From NCBI RefSeq assembly GCF_013177635.1, contig NZ_CP030944.1:992001-1056000 (forward strand): a stretch of 64,000 nt of DNA. The letters run 5' to 3'. This document shows, one piece after another, positions 37,482 through 47,174 of this stretch (positions are counted from its first letter, which is position 1; each line of letters begins with the position of its first letter). The translations under genes were made by a program, and so were the position numbers. The DNA is from Arcobacter aquimarinus (GTDB lineage Bacteria > Campylobacterota > Campylobacteria > Campylobacterales > Arcobacteraceae). The notes beneath the pieces were generated by a model. That model was not told the origin of the DNA. It worked only from the letters and a program-made list of their open reading frames with translations, and did not search any database.

Positions 37482-37533
37482 AAGATTTCCCTTCATTTCA
37501 AGCTCCAGCTTGAGAACGTATAAGTTAAATCTT
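37482..37533 (-). terminator. Terminator after selO
   Basis: On the minus strand an inner hairpin TCAAGCT-GG-AGCTTGA (37513-37498) is enclosed by AAGATTT (37533-37527) and AAATCTT (37488-37482), followed by a T-rich stretch. It lies three bases past the selO stop. Confidence 0.6.
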
Positions 37534-37535
37534 TC

Positions 37536-39227
37536 CTACGACGAACAACTCACATGCGATATCCCAGCTATTCCAAAAAAATTTGAAGGTTTTTTAATAT
37601 AATATTTTTCTTCTATCTCTTTTGTCTGTTCTTCATATGGATTTGTCATGATTTTTTGTAACTCTTTTGTCGGTTCATAGTTTCCATCTTGGGCTTCTTG
37701 ATACGCCCAAACTAAATGCCATTCTCTTAACGTATATTTTGGATTAGTTAGTTTCATTTGCTTTGATAGTTTTTGTTTTGATTCTTCATCATTTATATTT
37801 ATGAGTGATTTCCAACTTTCAAGCCAACTGTTCCATCTTAATTTGATATTTTCATTTTGTATTTTTCCATAAAAACTTTTTTCAAGGCTACTTATATCAT
37901 CAGGTATATTTGATAATTCTCTAAAAAATATAGTATAGTCAACTTTTGTATCTATCATAAGATTGATTAGTTCTTCAAACAACTCAACATCAAACTTTTC
38001 AAGTCCAAGTTTATTAGCCCACATACTTTCCATCTTTTCTTGCATAACTTTTGAAAAGTTATTTTCGATTTTTTCTAGTTCTTCTAAAGCATCTTTATTT
38101 GAACTAAGTAGTGGTTTTAGTGCACTACAAAATGATTTGAAGTTTTTAAAAGCAGCAACTGGCTGATTAAAAAATGAAAAGTGATTGCCTCCTCCAGTCC
38201 AAGATTGATATTTTGGGTCAAACATCTCAATAAATCCAAAAGGACCATAATCAAGAGTAAAACCACCAGCTGCACAGTTATCGCTATTGAAGTTACCTTG
38301 ACAATATCCAACTCTTATCCAGTTAGCAACCATTGATGTTAGACGATTTTGAAACTCATTTGCTAGTAATATTATCTTTTTTTCTAAAGTTAAATCTTGA
38401 TTGATTACTTCACTATATTCTCTATCAATTAAATGTAAAACAATCATTTCTAACTCTTTTAGAGCATTTTCATGTTCATTTTTTCTAGCTCGTCTTCCAA
38501 AAAGTTCTATTTGCCCAACTCTTAAAAAAGAAGAGGCAACTCTTGTAGTAATTGCAACATCTTCTTCTATCATAACTTCTGGGTCCTTTGAGTATGAATT
38601 ATCTCTAAACCAAGGTCTTTGAACTTGCTCTTTTTTAGAAGTAAATAGAGTTAAAGACCTTGATGTTGGAATACCAAGTGCGTGCATATGTTCTTGTGCT
38701 AAAAACTCCCTTACACTTGACCTTAAAACTGCTCTTCCATCTGCACCTCTACAATATGGTGTTTTTCCAGCACCTTTTAGTTGAAATTCCCATCTTTTAC
38801 CGTTTATCACAGCTTCTAAAACTGAGATTGCTCTACCATCACCATACCCATTTCCAGTTTGAAAAGGGCATTGTGCATAATATTCTGTTCCATAAATAGA
38901 TAAGGCATATCCAGTTGCCCAACCTATATTTTGCATAGGTTTTGATATATTTGACATATCACCTGAAAATAGTTTGATAAAATCATCTGATTTTAGTAAG
39001 TTCTCACTAAAGCCTAACTCTTTAAAAAAGTTAGTACTATGAGAAATATATATCGGGTCTTTGATAGGAGTTGGCATTACAGGAACAAAATGTCCACTAA
39101 AAACCTCTCTTGGAAATTTATTATCTCCACTATATTTTGCATCTGGGTCGCTATTTAGGTTTTCCACAAAAGAGTAATCACATAAATTGCTAAGTTCATT
39201 AAATGTTTCTATATTTTTTTTATTCAT
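37536..39227 (-). CDS. selO: Protein adenylyltransferase SelO (YdiU family)
   Basis: A 563-residue pseudokinase-fold enzyme that in characterised members transfers AMP from ATP to Ser, Thr or Tyr of target proteins during oxidative stress. Visible motifs are [52 protein letters not shown] and [19 protein letters not shown]. The C-terminus ends HVSCSS; the Cys corresponds to the selenocysteine position of animal SelO. It is somewhat longer than E. coli YdiU (478 residues), with extra sequence in the C-terminal half. It is transcribed alone. Confidence 0.95.
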   Translation of the reverse strand: MNKKNIETFNELSNLCDYSFVENLNSDPDAKYSGDNKFPREVFSGHFVPVMPTPIKDPIYISHSTNFFKELGFSENLLKSDDFIKLFSGDMSNISKPMQNIGWATGYALSIYGTEYYAQCPFQTGNGYGDGRAISVLEAVINGKRWEFQLKGAGKTPYCRGADGRAVLRSSVREFLAQEHMHALGIPTSRSLTLFTSKKEQVQRPWFRDNSYSKDPEVMIEEDVAITTRVASSFLRVGQIELFGRRARKNEHENALKELEMIVLHLIDREYSEVINQDLTLEKKIILLANEFQNRLTSMVANWIRVGYCQGNFNSDNCAAGGFTLDYGPFGFIEMFDPKYQSWTGGGNHFSFFNQPVAAFKNFKSFCSALKPLLSSNKDALEELEKIENNFSKVMQEKMESMWANKLGLEKFDVELFEELINLMIDTKVDYTIFFRELSNIPDDISSLEKSFYGKIQNENIKLRWNSWLESWKSLININDEESKQKLSKQMKLTNPKYTLREWHLVWAYQEAQDGNYEPTKELQKIMTNPYEEQTKEIEEKYYIKKPSNFFGIAGISHVSCSS

Positions 39228-39356
39228 TATTATATTTATCCATAAATTTATTTATTAAGATTTTAATATAGTAAATTTGTACTTAAATATAGAAACTAAA
39301 GCTACTGTTAATTAGAATACGAATTAAATTAACAATTGAAAAGATACTAAAAACTA

Positions 39357-39704
39357 ATGAAAATCTCTTATCATCGTAGACGTAAAATCAAAATTAGAAG
39401 AATAGCTATAAAAGATTTGATTTTACAAGGTATTGAAGATCCAATAGATTTAGCCAAAAAACTAAAAGTTACAGTTGCTACTATAAAAAGAGATTTGGAA
39501 GCTATGAAAACGATGAGTGAAGATGATTTCACTTTTGCTACTAGACAAACATTACAAGAGATTCTTGATAAAAAAGATATGATATTAAAAATGCTGGATG
39601 ATGAGAATTATTATACAGAAAATGGAAATGTAGATATATCAAAAATAACAGAAGAACTAAATACAAGTAGAGCAACAGTTCTATCTGTTATAAACGGAGA
39701 GTAA
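39357..39704 (+). CDS. Small HTH-domain protein
   Basis: A 115-residue basic-to-acidic protein with a helix-turn-helix (about 28-52: DPIDLAKKLKVTVATIKRDLEAM), like DeoR/HTH-11 domains. A second similar segment, ISKITEELNTSRATVLSVI, lies at the end. It could be a small transcription regulator; the target is unknown. It is divergent from selO across a 129-base gap and converges with the DnaJ-domain gene two bases later. The ribosome site is weak. Confidence 0.75.
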   Translation: MKISYHRRRKIKIRRIAIKDLILQGIEDPIDLAKKLKVTVATIKRDLEAMKTMSEDDFTFATRQTLQEILDKKDMILKMLDDENYYTENGNVDISKITEELNTSRATVLSVINGE

Positions 39705-39706
39705 GC

Positions 39707-40510
39707 TTATTTCTTCAACTCTTTGATTATTTGATAAGCTTGGTTGATTTCTTGAGTTTTAGCTGTCGCTTCTTCCATATATGCTTCATCTTTGTTTTGT
39801 GAATTTATAATATCAGGATGGTATTCACGGATTAATTTTCGATATGCTTTTTTGATAGTATCCATATCATCACTCTCTTTTACCCCTAAAATCTCATAAG
39901 CCTCTTTTGAACTCATAGTTTGTTGTTTGTTTTTGATCATATTTTGGAATTTATTTACAATTTCATCATAAGAAGATAGAGGAATATTTAATTCAGTCAT
40001 AATCTCTTTTAAAACTTTTTCCTCTTCCTCACTAATTCCACCATCGATGAAAGCTAACTGGATTAAAAATGTTATAAATTGTTTACGTTTTAAAATACTT
40101 CGACCAAGAAGTTTATTTAACTCTTGAGCTATTTGTTTTGTATCATCACTTACTTGTTTTTCTTCATTGAAAATCTCTTTCATGATAGCTCTTGCTTTTT
40201 CTTTTTCATTAAAAACTTTAGAAATATCATCAAACATCATTCCAATAAGTTGAGCTTCCAATTCATGAACTCTACCATCAGCTTTTGCAACTTTTGCAAC
40301 AAGTGCAACAAAATGTCCTAAAATACTTTTTCTAAATAACTCTTTTGAAGTTAATAGTTTATTTAGCTTCATTTTTGCGTAAAACTTGTATATCTTAAAT
40401 GCAACATATAAAGAAACAAGAATAGAAAGGGTAATAAAAAAGTTTGCAATAAAGGCGTAATAAAATATCACTAAAAATATTGCTATAAATATCCATTTTT
40501 TTAATTTCAT
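39707..40510 (-). CDS. TerB-like/DnaJ-domain membrane co-chaperone (DjlA-like)
   Basis: A 267-residue protein. A hydrophobic N-terminus (about 5-40) is followed by a TerB-like helical domain (about 60-180: LVAKVAKADGRVHELEAQLI, FIDGGISEEEEKVL) and a C-terminal J domain (about 200-267: EAYEILGVKESDDMDTIKKA with HPD in REYHPDI). The order matches DjlA, a membrane-anchored DnaK partner. I prefer ATG 40510, which has GGATG upstream; ATG 40522 would add four residues and lacks a ribosome site. Confidence 0.85.
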   Translation of the reverse strand: MKLKKWIFIAIFLVIFYYAFIANFFITLSILVSLYVAFKIYKFYAKMKLNKLLTSKELFRKSILGHFVALVAKVAKADGRVHELEAQLIGMMFDDISKVFNEKEKARAIMKEIFNEEKQVSDDTKQIAQELNKLLGRSILKRKQFITFLIQLAFIDGGISEEEEKVLKEIMTELNIPLSSYDEIVNKFQNMIKNKQQTMSSKEAYEILGVKESDDMDTIKKAYRKLIREYHPDIINSQNKDEAYMEEATAKTQEINQAYQIIKELKK

Positions 40511-40625
40511 AATTTCATCCATTTTAATATTGCAAAATTATATCTTTTTAACCTTATAGTGATTAGAAGCTTACAGCTTTAAGCACTTTTGGATAAAATT
40601 TGTTTTTAATAAATAGGAGTTCATA

Positions 40626-41420
40626 ATCAAAATAATAAATCTAATTTCCAACCAAAATAGATTAAATCTTATTCGAAATTTTTGTGAAGATGATTTAGAA
40701 AAAGAAGTTGAAAATGTTTTGAAAAATGTTTTAAAAGATGGTTCTACTTCTCTAAAATCAATGATAAAACTTTTTAATCTAATTGATAACGCTAATTGTA
40801 TCAATAGTGATTTACAAACTCCTTATACTATTGGCAAAAGAACTATTGAAGTTATCAACACTTGTGAACAACTTGAAAGTGCAATGAACAAAATCCAACT
40901 AACTCCTTTTGTAGGTTTTGATAGTGAGCAAAAACCAACATTCAAAAAAGGTCAAGAAAACAATGGTGTTTGCCTTATTCAGTTAGCTACAAAAGAGAAG
41001 TGCTATCTTATTCAAATTAAACAAATCAAAAACCTAAAACCTTTGATAGATTTTTTAGAAGATGAAAAAGTACTAAAAATAGGTACGGGATTAAAAGGGG
41101 ATAACGTAGCACTTTATAAACAATTTAATCTAAGAGTTAAATCAATGATAGATTTAGAAGATATATTTAAAGAATTATCTTCTAAAAATCAACTAGGAGC
41201 TAAAAAAGCTTCTTCAATAATCTTGAATAAGAAATTACAAAAATCAAAAAATATGTCAAAATCAAATTGGGAAAATGAAAAACTAACAACTGGGCAAATA
41301 AAATACGCTTCAGAAGATGCAACAGTAGTATATGATGTAATGATTGAACTTCTAAGACAATACCCTTTTGTGATAAATTTGATGCCTGAATTTTTTCAAG
41401 AGCAATATTCAGAAAAATGA
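40626..41420 (+). CDS. 3'-5' exonuclease (RNase D/WRN-like, DEDD family)
   Basis: A DEDD-type nuclease: FVGFDSEQKP (first acidic motif), KIGTGLKGDN (second) and QIKYASEDATVVYDV (third, Tyr six residues before the last Asp). The first ordinary start in frame is TTG 40719, with no ribosome site. Coding sequence continues upstream for 31 codons to ATC 40626 (KIINLISNQNRLN follows), exactly six bases after GGAG, so I start it there. It may be a true ATC start or a changed ATG. hrpB follows with a four-base overlap. Confidence 0.78.
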   Translation: MKIINLISNQNRLNLIRNFCEDDLEKEVENVLKNVLKDGSTSLKSMIKLFNLIDNANCINSDLQTPYTIGKRTIEVINTCEQLESAMNKIQLTPFVGFDSEQKPTFKKGQENNGVCLIQLATKEKCYLIQIKQIKNLKPLIDFLEDEKVLKIGTGLKGDNVALYKQFNLRVKSMIDLEDIFKELSSKNQLGAKKASSIILNKKLQKSKNMSKSNWENEKLTTGQIKYASEDATVVYDVMIELLRQYPFVINLMPEFFQEQYSEK

Positions 41421-41427
41421 AAAACCT
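41378..41427 (+). repeat. 50-bp direct repeat, copy at the exonuclease/hrpB junction
   Basis: The last codons of the exonuclease gene and first codons of hrpB recur at 44492-44541, about 46 of 50 bases alike by eye. Confidence 0.8.
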
Positions 41428-43936
41428 TCCTATTTATGATGTTTTAGATGAGATAAAAACTATACTTAACTCAAACTCAAAACTTATAGTTGAAGCACCT
41501 CCAGGGGCAGGTAAAAGTACAGTTTTTCCTATCTCTTTACTTGATGAGCTTTGCCTTGAAGATAAAATGATAATTATGCTAGAACCAAGAAGAGTCGCAG
41601 CAAGAATGGTAGCAATTCAAATGGCAAAACTACTAGGTGAAGAAGTAGGGCAAACAGTAGGCTATCAAGTAAAGATGGAGAGTTGTTACTCTAAACAAAC
41701 AAAACTATTAGTTGTAACAGAAGCAATACTTGTACGAAAACTTCAAAGTGACCAAGCTTTGGAAGATGTGGCTATGGTGATTTTTGATGAATTTCATGAA
41801 AGAAGTATTCATACTGATTTATCTCTTGCTCTTTGTCTTCAAGTACAAGAACTATTAAGAGATGATTTAAAACTTTTGATTATGTCTGCAACTCTTGACT
41901 CACGTGAGTTAAAGAATCTTTTAGGAGATGTGCCAGTTGTAACTTCACAAGGAAAAATATATGATGTTGAAAATATCTATCTTGAAGCAAATATAAAACA
42001 ACCAGATTATAAAAGCATAAATACTCTTCTTTTAAATACTACATTAAAAGCTATTAAAGAAGATGAGGGAGATATCTTAGTCTTTTTAGCAGGAGCAGGT
42101 GAGATACAAAAACTTCAAATATCACTTGAAGAGAGTTTGAAAGATAAAGATATAGAAATCCTTCCTTTGTATTCTAATCTAAGTAAAGAAAAGCAAGACA
42201 AAGCAGTTACAAAATCAAATAAAAGAAAAATAATACTTTCTACAAATATCGCTCAAACCTCTTTGACAATTGAGGGTGTTAAAGTTGTGATTGATTCAGG
42301 ATTAGAAAAAGTATCAGTTTATAATAACTCAAATGCAATGAATCATTTAGAACTATGTTTTATCTCAAATGATTCAGCAATACAAAGAGCAGGAAGAGCA
42401 GGTCGTCTAAGCAATGGAAAGTGTTATAAACTTTGGCATAAAAGTAAGATACTACAAGATACAAGTAAAGCTGAGATTTTAAGAACTGATTTGAGTTCAT
42501 TTTTCTTGGATTTAGCACTTTGGGGATATGAGGATATAAAAGAGTTTAAATTTTTGGATTATCCTTCAAAGGTGGTAGAAGATAGTACAAACTTAGTGCT
42601 TAAAGAACTACAAATGCTAAATGAAGATAATCAAATAAGTACATTAGGAAAAAAAGCCTTAACTCTTGGTCTTCATCCTCGATTAGCTTTTATGATATTA
42701 AGAGCAAATGAATTAGGCTTTGCTTATGAAGCATCACTTTTATCTGCGATGTTAAGTGAAAAAGATATTTTTAAAAATATGAGTTCAAATAGTGACATAT
42801 ATTCAAGGTTTTTACATTTGTATGAAAAAGATTTTGATAGTGTTTATATAAATAAATTTCAAGCAACAAATATTTTAAAACAAGCAGAGTTTTTTTATAA
42901 CAAACTAAAAAGTATAGAAACTATAAATAAAAAAGTAAAAGAGATAGATGAAGAGAGTTTGAGTATTTTACTTCTTTTAGCATATCCTGATAGATTGGCA
43001 AAACAAAGAGGAAAAAACGACAATAGATATAAACTAAGTAATGGGAAAGGTGCTATTTTAAATCAAGAAGATAGTCTGTTTAATGAAGAGTTTTTAGTAA
43101 TAGCAAATCTAAATGCACAAAACAAAGACTCATACATAAACCAAGCTTTGAAGATTTCTTTGCAAACTATCGAAAAAGAGTTTGAATCATATATAAAAAA
43201 GAAAGAATCAATCACTTACAACAAAGAGAATAAAAAGTTTGATATAAAAGAGCACTATTATTTCTATGAGTTAGAGTTATATTCAAGAGCAATATCAAAT
43301 GAAGCTAAGCATGATTTCTCAAAACTTATTTTAGAGTTGATTAAAAAAGAGGGTTTAGAACTTTTAACTTGGAGTAAAAAAGCTATCGAGTTGCAAAATA
43401 GGGTGAACTTTATAAATGAAAATATGAATAGTGAATTTCCACTATTTACAAATGAAGCTTTACTAAAGAGTGTTGATATTTGGCTAGAGCCATATTTACA
43501 AAATATCACAACAGTAAAAGAGCTTGAAGCTTTGGATATGTACTCTATCTTACTTGGAATAATACCTTGGGAAAAACAACAACTTTTGGATACTCTTGCT
43601 CCAAGTGGCATTTTAGTTCCAAGTGGTTCAAATATAAAAATAGATTATTCAAACCCAAAAAATCCAATCTTAGCAGTAAAGATACAAGAGATGTTTGGAC
43701 TAAATATTACTCCCAAAATACTAAACAATAGTATTGCTTTGCAAATACATCTTCTAAGCCCAGCTTTAAGACCAATACAAATAACAAATGATTTGAAAAG
43801 CTTTTGGGAAAACTCATACGATGAGGTAAGAAAAGAGTTGTTTTCAAAGTATAAAAAACACTATTGGCCTATAAACCCTTTTGAAGCTGTGGCTACTAAT
43901 AAGACTAAGAAGAATATGGGGCAGCGTATAGATTAA
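41417..43936 (+). CDS. hrpB: ATP-dependent helicase HrpB
   Basis: An 839-residue DEAH-type helicase. Walker A is APPGAGKST, motif II is DEFHERS, motif III SAT, and motif VI QRAGRAGR. An HA2/ratchet region follows, and the C-terminal HrpB domain begins about residue 690. Length is normal for HrpB. ATG 41417 overlaps the exonuclease stop. Substrates in the cell are unsettled; HrpB is often dispensable. Pairing with an RNase D-like nuclease hints at an RNA role, by inference. Confidence 0.95.
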   Translation: MKNLPIYDVLDEIKTILNSNSKLIVEAPPGAGKSTVFPISLLDELCLEDKMIIMLEPRRVAARMVAIQMAKLLGEEVGQTVGYQVKMESCYSKQTKLLVVTEAILVRKLQSDQALEDVAMVIFDEFHERSIHTDLSLALCLQVQELLRDDLKLLIMSATLDSRELKNLLGDVPVVTSQGKIYDVENIYLEANIKQPDYKSINTLLLNTTLKAIKEDEGDILVFLAGAGEIQKLQISLEESLKDKDIEILPLYSNLSKEKQDKAVTKSNKRKIILSTNIAQTSLTIEGVKVVIDSGLEKVSVYNNSNAMNHLELCFISNDSAIQRAGRAGRLSNGKCYKLWHKSKILQDTSKAEILRTDLSSFFLDLALWGYEDIKEFKFLDYPSKVVEDSTNLVLKELQMLNEDNQISTLGKKALTLGLHPRLAFMILRANELGFAYEASLLSAMLSEKDIFKNMSSNSDIYSRFLHLYEKDFDSVYINKFQATNILKQAEFFYNKLKSIETINKKVKEIDEESLSILLLLAYPDRLAKQRGKNDNRYKLSNGKGAILNQEDSLFNEEFLVIANLNAQNKDSYINQALKISLQTIEKEFESYIKKKESITYNKENKKFDIKEHYYFYELELYSRAISNEAKHDFSKLILELIKKEGLELLTWSKKAIELQNRVNFINENMNSEFPLFTNEALLKSVDIWLEPYLQNITTVKELEALDMYSILLGIIPWEKQQLLDTLAPSGILVPSGSNIKIDYSNPKNPILAVKIQEMFGLNITPKILNNSIALQIHLLSPALRPIQITNDLKSFWENSYDEVRKELFSKYKKHYWPINPFEAVATNKTKKNMGQRID

Positions 43937-44019
43937 ATTTTGGGAAGGGTGATTTTTTTAAAGATAAAATATACATCGTTTCGATAAAATAATTTATATT
44001 TAAAATGTTGGAGTTTATT

Positions 44020-44199
44020 ATGACAGCACCAAAACAAGAAGCAAAAAAAGTGATTGATTCATTACCTGAAGATACATCTTATGATGAAATATTAAAAGAG
44101 TTAGCTTTTGATAGAATGATTCAAAAAGGCTTAAAAGACTCATCTGAAAATAAAACTATTTCAAATCAAGAGATGAAAAATAGAATAAAACAATGGTAG
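44020..44199 (+). CDS. Antitoxin of a ParE-type toxin-antitoxin pair
   Basis: A 59-residue charged protein (VIDSLPEDTSYDEILKELAF) of the kind commonly found before RelE/ParE toxins. I chose ATG 44020, six bases after TTGGAG; ATG 44005 would use no ribosome site. Its last seven bases overlap the toxin gene, the usual antitoxin-first layout. The C-terminal half (SSENKTISNQEMKNRI) probably wraps the toxin. Confidence 0.82.
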   Translation: MTAPKQEAKKVIDSLPEDTSYDEILKELAFDRMIQKGLKDSSENKTISNQEMKNRIKQW

Positions 44200-44486
44200 A
44201 TATATATTGGACAGAAGAAGCAGAAAATTGGCTTAAAAGTATTCATGATTACATAGTTTTGGATAAAAATGATATTGCTAAAAAAGTTGTAACCGAAATA
44301 TATCAAAAAGTACAAATACTTCAATCTTTTCCAAGAATTGGTTATGAATACGAAAATAGTCAACATAAAGAGATAAGAATATTACTGTATGGGCATTATA
44401 GAATTGCATATTTAATTAAAAATGAAAATACAATTGATATTTTAGGTGTATTTCATGGGGCATTGGATATTGAAAGATATTTATAA
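44193..44486 (+). CDS. RelE/ParE-family toxin
   Basis: A 97-residue ParE-like toxin: IYWTEEAENWLKSIHDYI, LQSFPRIGYEYE and the end RILLYGHYRIAYLI with GVFHGALDIERYL. Family members either cut mRNA on the ribosome (RelE) or poison gyrase (ParE). The sequence looks more ParE-like, but activity cannot be told from sequence alone. It overlaps its antitoxin gene by seven bases. Confidence 0.88.
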   Translation: MVDIYWTEEAENWLKSIHDYIVLDKNDIAKKVVTEIYQKVQILQSFPRIGYEYENSQHKEIRILLYGHYRIAYLIKNENTIDILGVFHGALDIERYL

Positions 44487-44491
44487 AATAG

Positions 44492-44541
44492 TTTGATGCC
44501 TGAATTTTTTCAAGAGAAGTATTTTGAAAAATGAAAAACCT
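44492..44541 (+). repeat. Duplicated scrap of the exonuclease gene end
   Basis: Near-copy of 41378-41427, just after the toxin gene. It encodes MPEFFQEKYFEK then a stop, against MPEFFQEQYSEK in the intact gene. It implies that a second exonuclease tail was once here. Confidence 0.75.
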
Positions 44542-44551
44542 GAGTTAAATA

Positions 44552-44579
44552 AGAAATTATATTTTAAAATATAATTTCT
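44552..44579 (-). terminator. 28-bp perfect A/T palindrome at the end of dgt
   Basis: Arms of 14 bases (AGAAATTATATTTT and its complement) span the dgt stop codon. It may terminate dgt or the convergent toxin operon, but no strong T-run follows on either side. Confidence 0.4.
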
Positions 44580-45828
44580 CAATTTCGCTTTTCCCAAAAT
44601 ATTTGATGTATTCTTGTTCTGCAAAAGAATCCATCATCCCTGAAATATAATCTATTACAAGTCTTTCTTGTTTATCATTTCTTTTTCTATATTCAGCAGG
44701 TAATAAAATATTATTTTTATTATATTTAGTATCAGTATAAACTTCATATAATCCTCTTATTATTTTTTCACCCTTTTTTTCATAATGTTGAACATTTTTT
44801 TTTCTCAAAATTGCATTAAATAAGAGTTTTTTTAGTCCTTCTGACAGTTTTTCTTTAGTTTTGAATCCTAATTGTTTTACACCATCTTTTTCTATTATTC
44901 CAATATCAAGGCATAAACTATGAACTATTGTAGAAGTTAATTCTTTTCTTAAAACAGCAGAATATTCTTCTGAAGTATTAAGTTTAGTTGATTTTAGTGC
45001 AATATCTTGTACTGGTTTTACAATTTCCAAAAAATAATCATAAGCACAATTATATTTTTCACTAATTTTAAATTCATGAATCATTTCACCTAAGCTTATA
45101 ATTCCAATACTTAAGGCATCTTCTAAATCATGTGCTGCATAAGCTATTTCATCTGCTAAATCCATAATTTGGGCATCTATACTTTTAGTTATAGTTATTT
45201 CATGTTTAATAAGTTCATTTTTTAAAAAGTTATAATCTTCATCATATAAAAACTTTTTATTTATTTTAGAATTTTTAAAAATTAAAAAAGAATTATTTAT
45301 TTCTTCTCTTTTATAGAAATATTTTGTGATTCCAAATAGTGTTCTTAAAGTTAAATTTAATCCCTCATATTTATGATGTTTTTTTTCTAATTTTCTAAGT
45401 ATTCGGAAGGTTTGAGCATTCCCTTCATATCCTCCATAATCTTTCGCAAGATTATTCAAAATCACCTCTCCATAATGACCAAAAGGAGGATTTCCTAAAT
45501 CATGAGCAAGGGAACAACTTTCAGCAAAGATGATTTTGTCAAGCTCTAAATTATGAGCAATAGACCTAGCTATTTGAGCTACTTCTAAACTATGAGTTAA
45601 TCTATTTCTTGTAAAATTTGTTGAATTTATTCCTAATAATTGCATTTTTCCTTGTAATCTCCTAAATGAAGAAGAATAAAGAATTCTTGCATAATCTTTC
45701 ATAGAATCATCTCTTCCAATTTTTCTTGTTTCTTCAGAAGGAGTTTCTCTATATAATAATTTATTTAAAATTGATTCCTGCTCTTTTGCAAAGTCAATAG
45801 TCTCACGTGAATATACCTTATTTTCCAT
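44557..45828 (-). CDS. dgt: Deoxyguanosinetriphosphate triphosphohydrolase-like dNTPase
   Basis: A 423-residue HD-domain enzyme that releases triphosphate from dGTP or other dNTPs. Metal and catalytic motifs are visible: RLTHSLEVAQIARSI, the HD pair in CSLAHDLGNPPFGHYGE, and the third Asp in MDLADEIAYAAHDLEDA. ATG 45828 has GGGTAGAA ahead of it. It is flanked by toxin-antitoxin pairs on both sides. dNTPases of this family act in dNTP balance and, in some bacteria, in phage defence; which applies here is open. Confidence 0.93.
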   Translation of the reverse strand: MENKVYSRETIDFAKEQESILNKLLYRETPSEETRKIGRDDSMKDYARILYSSSFRRLQGKMQLLGINSTNFTRNRLTHSLEVAQIARSIAHNLELDKIIFAESCSLAHDLGNPPFGHYGEVILNNLAKDYGGYEGNAQTFRILRKLEKKHHKYEGLNLTLRTLFGITKYFYKREEINNSFLIFKNSKINKKFLYDEDYNFLKNELIKHEITITKSIDAQIMDLADEIAYAAHDLEDALSIGIISLGEMIHEFKISEKYNCAYDYFLEIVKPVQDIALKSTKLNTSEEYSAVLRKELTSTIVHSLCLDIGIIEKDGVKQLGFKTKEKLSEGLKKLLFNAILRKKNVQHYEKKGEKIIRGLYEVYTDTKYNKNNILLPAEYRKRNDKQERLVIDYISGMMDSFAEQEYIKYFGKSEIEKLYFKI

Positions 45829-45964
45829 TTCTACCCTTACTCAGATTATTTTTTAATAATTTTACAATAAATAAAATAAAAATAATGATTTTAAATTATC
45901 TCATTAACACCAAATTAAATCTAAATTTAGTACAATGTATTATCTTAATTAAAAAGGTAAATTC

Positions 45965-46237
45965 ATGCATTTAAGTCAAGATATAAAACCAATTAGTTAC
46001 CTAAAAGCAAAAACAGCTGAAGTAATAAACAGTGTAAATGAAAATCAAAGAACGATAATCATCACACAAAATGGCGAAGCAAAAGCGGTTGTTCAAGATA
46101 TTAAAAGTTATGAAAATTTACAAAATTCTTTGAATTTATTAAAATTGATTGTTCAAAGTGAAAACGATATTGAAAACAACGAAGTAATAAAACAAGATAA
46201 AATGTTTGAAAATCTTGAAAATAAACTGTTTGGATAA
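45965..46237 (+). CDS. Phd/YefM-family antitoxin
   Basis: A 90-residue antitoxin with the YefM/Phd N-terminal DNA-binding fold: ISYLKAKTAEVINSVNENQ and IIITQNGEAKAVVQDIKSYE. The acidic C-terminal region should bind the toxin. An AAAAAGGTAAATTC ribosome site precedes ATG 45965. It is followed after six bases by the toxin gene; such antitoxins normally repress their own promoter. Confidence 0.9.
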   Translation: MHLSQDIKPISYLKAKTAEVINSVNENQRTIIITQNGEAKAVVQDIKSYENLQNSLNLLKLIVQSENDIENNEVIKQDKMFENLENKLFG

Positions 46238-46243
46238 TTTCAA

Positions 46244-46573
46244 ATGAACAAGTTTGAAGTTATTTGGACAAAAAATGCCCAACTTGATTTAGAATCAATT
46301 ATCGAATATATCAAAATAGATAGTATAACTATTGCCAAAAAGATATTTTTTGAAATCAAAAAAGAGTGTGAAAATCTACACTATTTCTCCGAAAGAAAAA
46401 GAGTTGTACCTGAGTTACAACAAATTGGTATTTCAAAATATCGAGAAATTATCTATGAAAAATATAGAATCATTTTTAAAATCGACAATTCAAAAATTTA
46501 TGTTTTATTAGTTGTTGATTCACGAAGAAACTTAGAAGATATACTTTTTCAAAGATTGATTGAAAAAAAATGA
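46244..46573 (+). CDS. RelE/ParE-family toxin (second pair)
   Basis: A 109-residue toxin: EVIWTKNAQLDLESIIEYI, RKRVVPELQQIGISKYREI and KYRIIFKID followed by VVDSRRNLEDIL. The pattern matches the RelE/ParE superfamily that pairs with Phd/YefM antitoxins, whose gene lies six bases upstream. It differs clearly from the toxin at 44193, so the two systems are not recent copies. Confidence 0.9.
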   Translation: MNKFEVIWTKNAQLDLESIIEYIKIDSITIAKKIFFEIKKECENLHYFSERKRVVPELQQIGISKYREIIYEKYRIIFKIDNSKIYVLLVVDSRRNLEDILFQRLIEKK

Positions 46574-46582
46574 AGGATTTAA

Positions 46583-47146
46583 ATGAATGAAAAATTTGAA
46601 AAGTTTAAGCAGTGGCTTACACTTAATTATAGTGATGGTTTATTAGACTTAAATCCTCCTGCTACAAATGAAGAGATAGAAGAACTAAAAAATGCTTTGG
46701 GTGTTGATTTACCTGATGATTTTATTAGTGTACTAAAAATACATAATGGTCAAAAAGGCGATTTGGCTTGGCTTTTTGATTCTCAAGAGTTTTTATCAAC
46801 CAAGCGTATTATTGAAGAGTTTAACACTTGGAAAAATTTATTAGAGGGTGAACTTCAAGGAAAAATTTCAACTCCTGATGATGGAGTTAAAAGTGACTGG
46901 TGGAATGTAAACTGGATACCATTTACGAGTGATGGTTGTGGAGATCATTATTGTATTGATTTAAGTCCTACGGCAAGTGGTACAAAAGGTCAAATTATTA
47001 CTTTATGGTATGAATTAGGTGAGAGGGAAATAGTAGCTCAAAGTTTCTCGTCTTGGTTTGATGAGTATATTGAACAGTTATATTCAGGGGATTTAGTTTA
47101 CTCAAAAGAGTACAACTCAATAGTTCATAAAGATGAATTAGAATAA
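46583..47146 (+). CDS. SMI1/KNR4-family protein
   Basis: A 187-residue protein of the SMI1/KNR4 (SUKH) fold: PPATNEEIEELKNALGVDLP, FISVLKIHNGQ, and WIPFTSDGCGDHYCIDLSP. In bacteria the fold often serves as immunity protein to contact-dependent or other toxins, but stand-alone members of unknown role are common. It is nine bases after the toxin gene, with an AAGGATT site, and may be co-transcribed. No matching toxin for it is visible in the window. Confidence 0.85.
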   Translation: MNEKFEKFKQWLTLNYSDGLLDLNPPATNEEIEELKNALGVDLPDDFISVLKIHNGQKGDLAWLFDSQEFLSTKRIIEEFNTWKNLLEGELQGKISTPDDGVKSDWWNVNWIPFTSDGCGDHYCIDLSPTASGTKGQIITLWYELGEREIVAQSFSSWFDEYIEQLYSGDLVYSKEYNSIVHKDELE

Positions 47147-47174
47147 ATAAATTTACTAAATAAGGAAAAGAAAA

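Noticed and set aside
44552-44579. Perfect 28-bp palindrome as an insertion or recombination site
   Set aside because: Pure A/T sequence at a stop codon between convergent genes; a terminator role is simpler.
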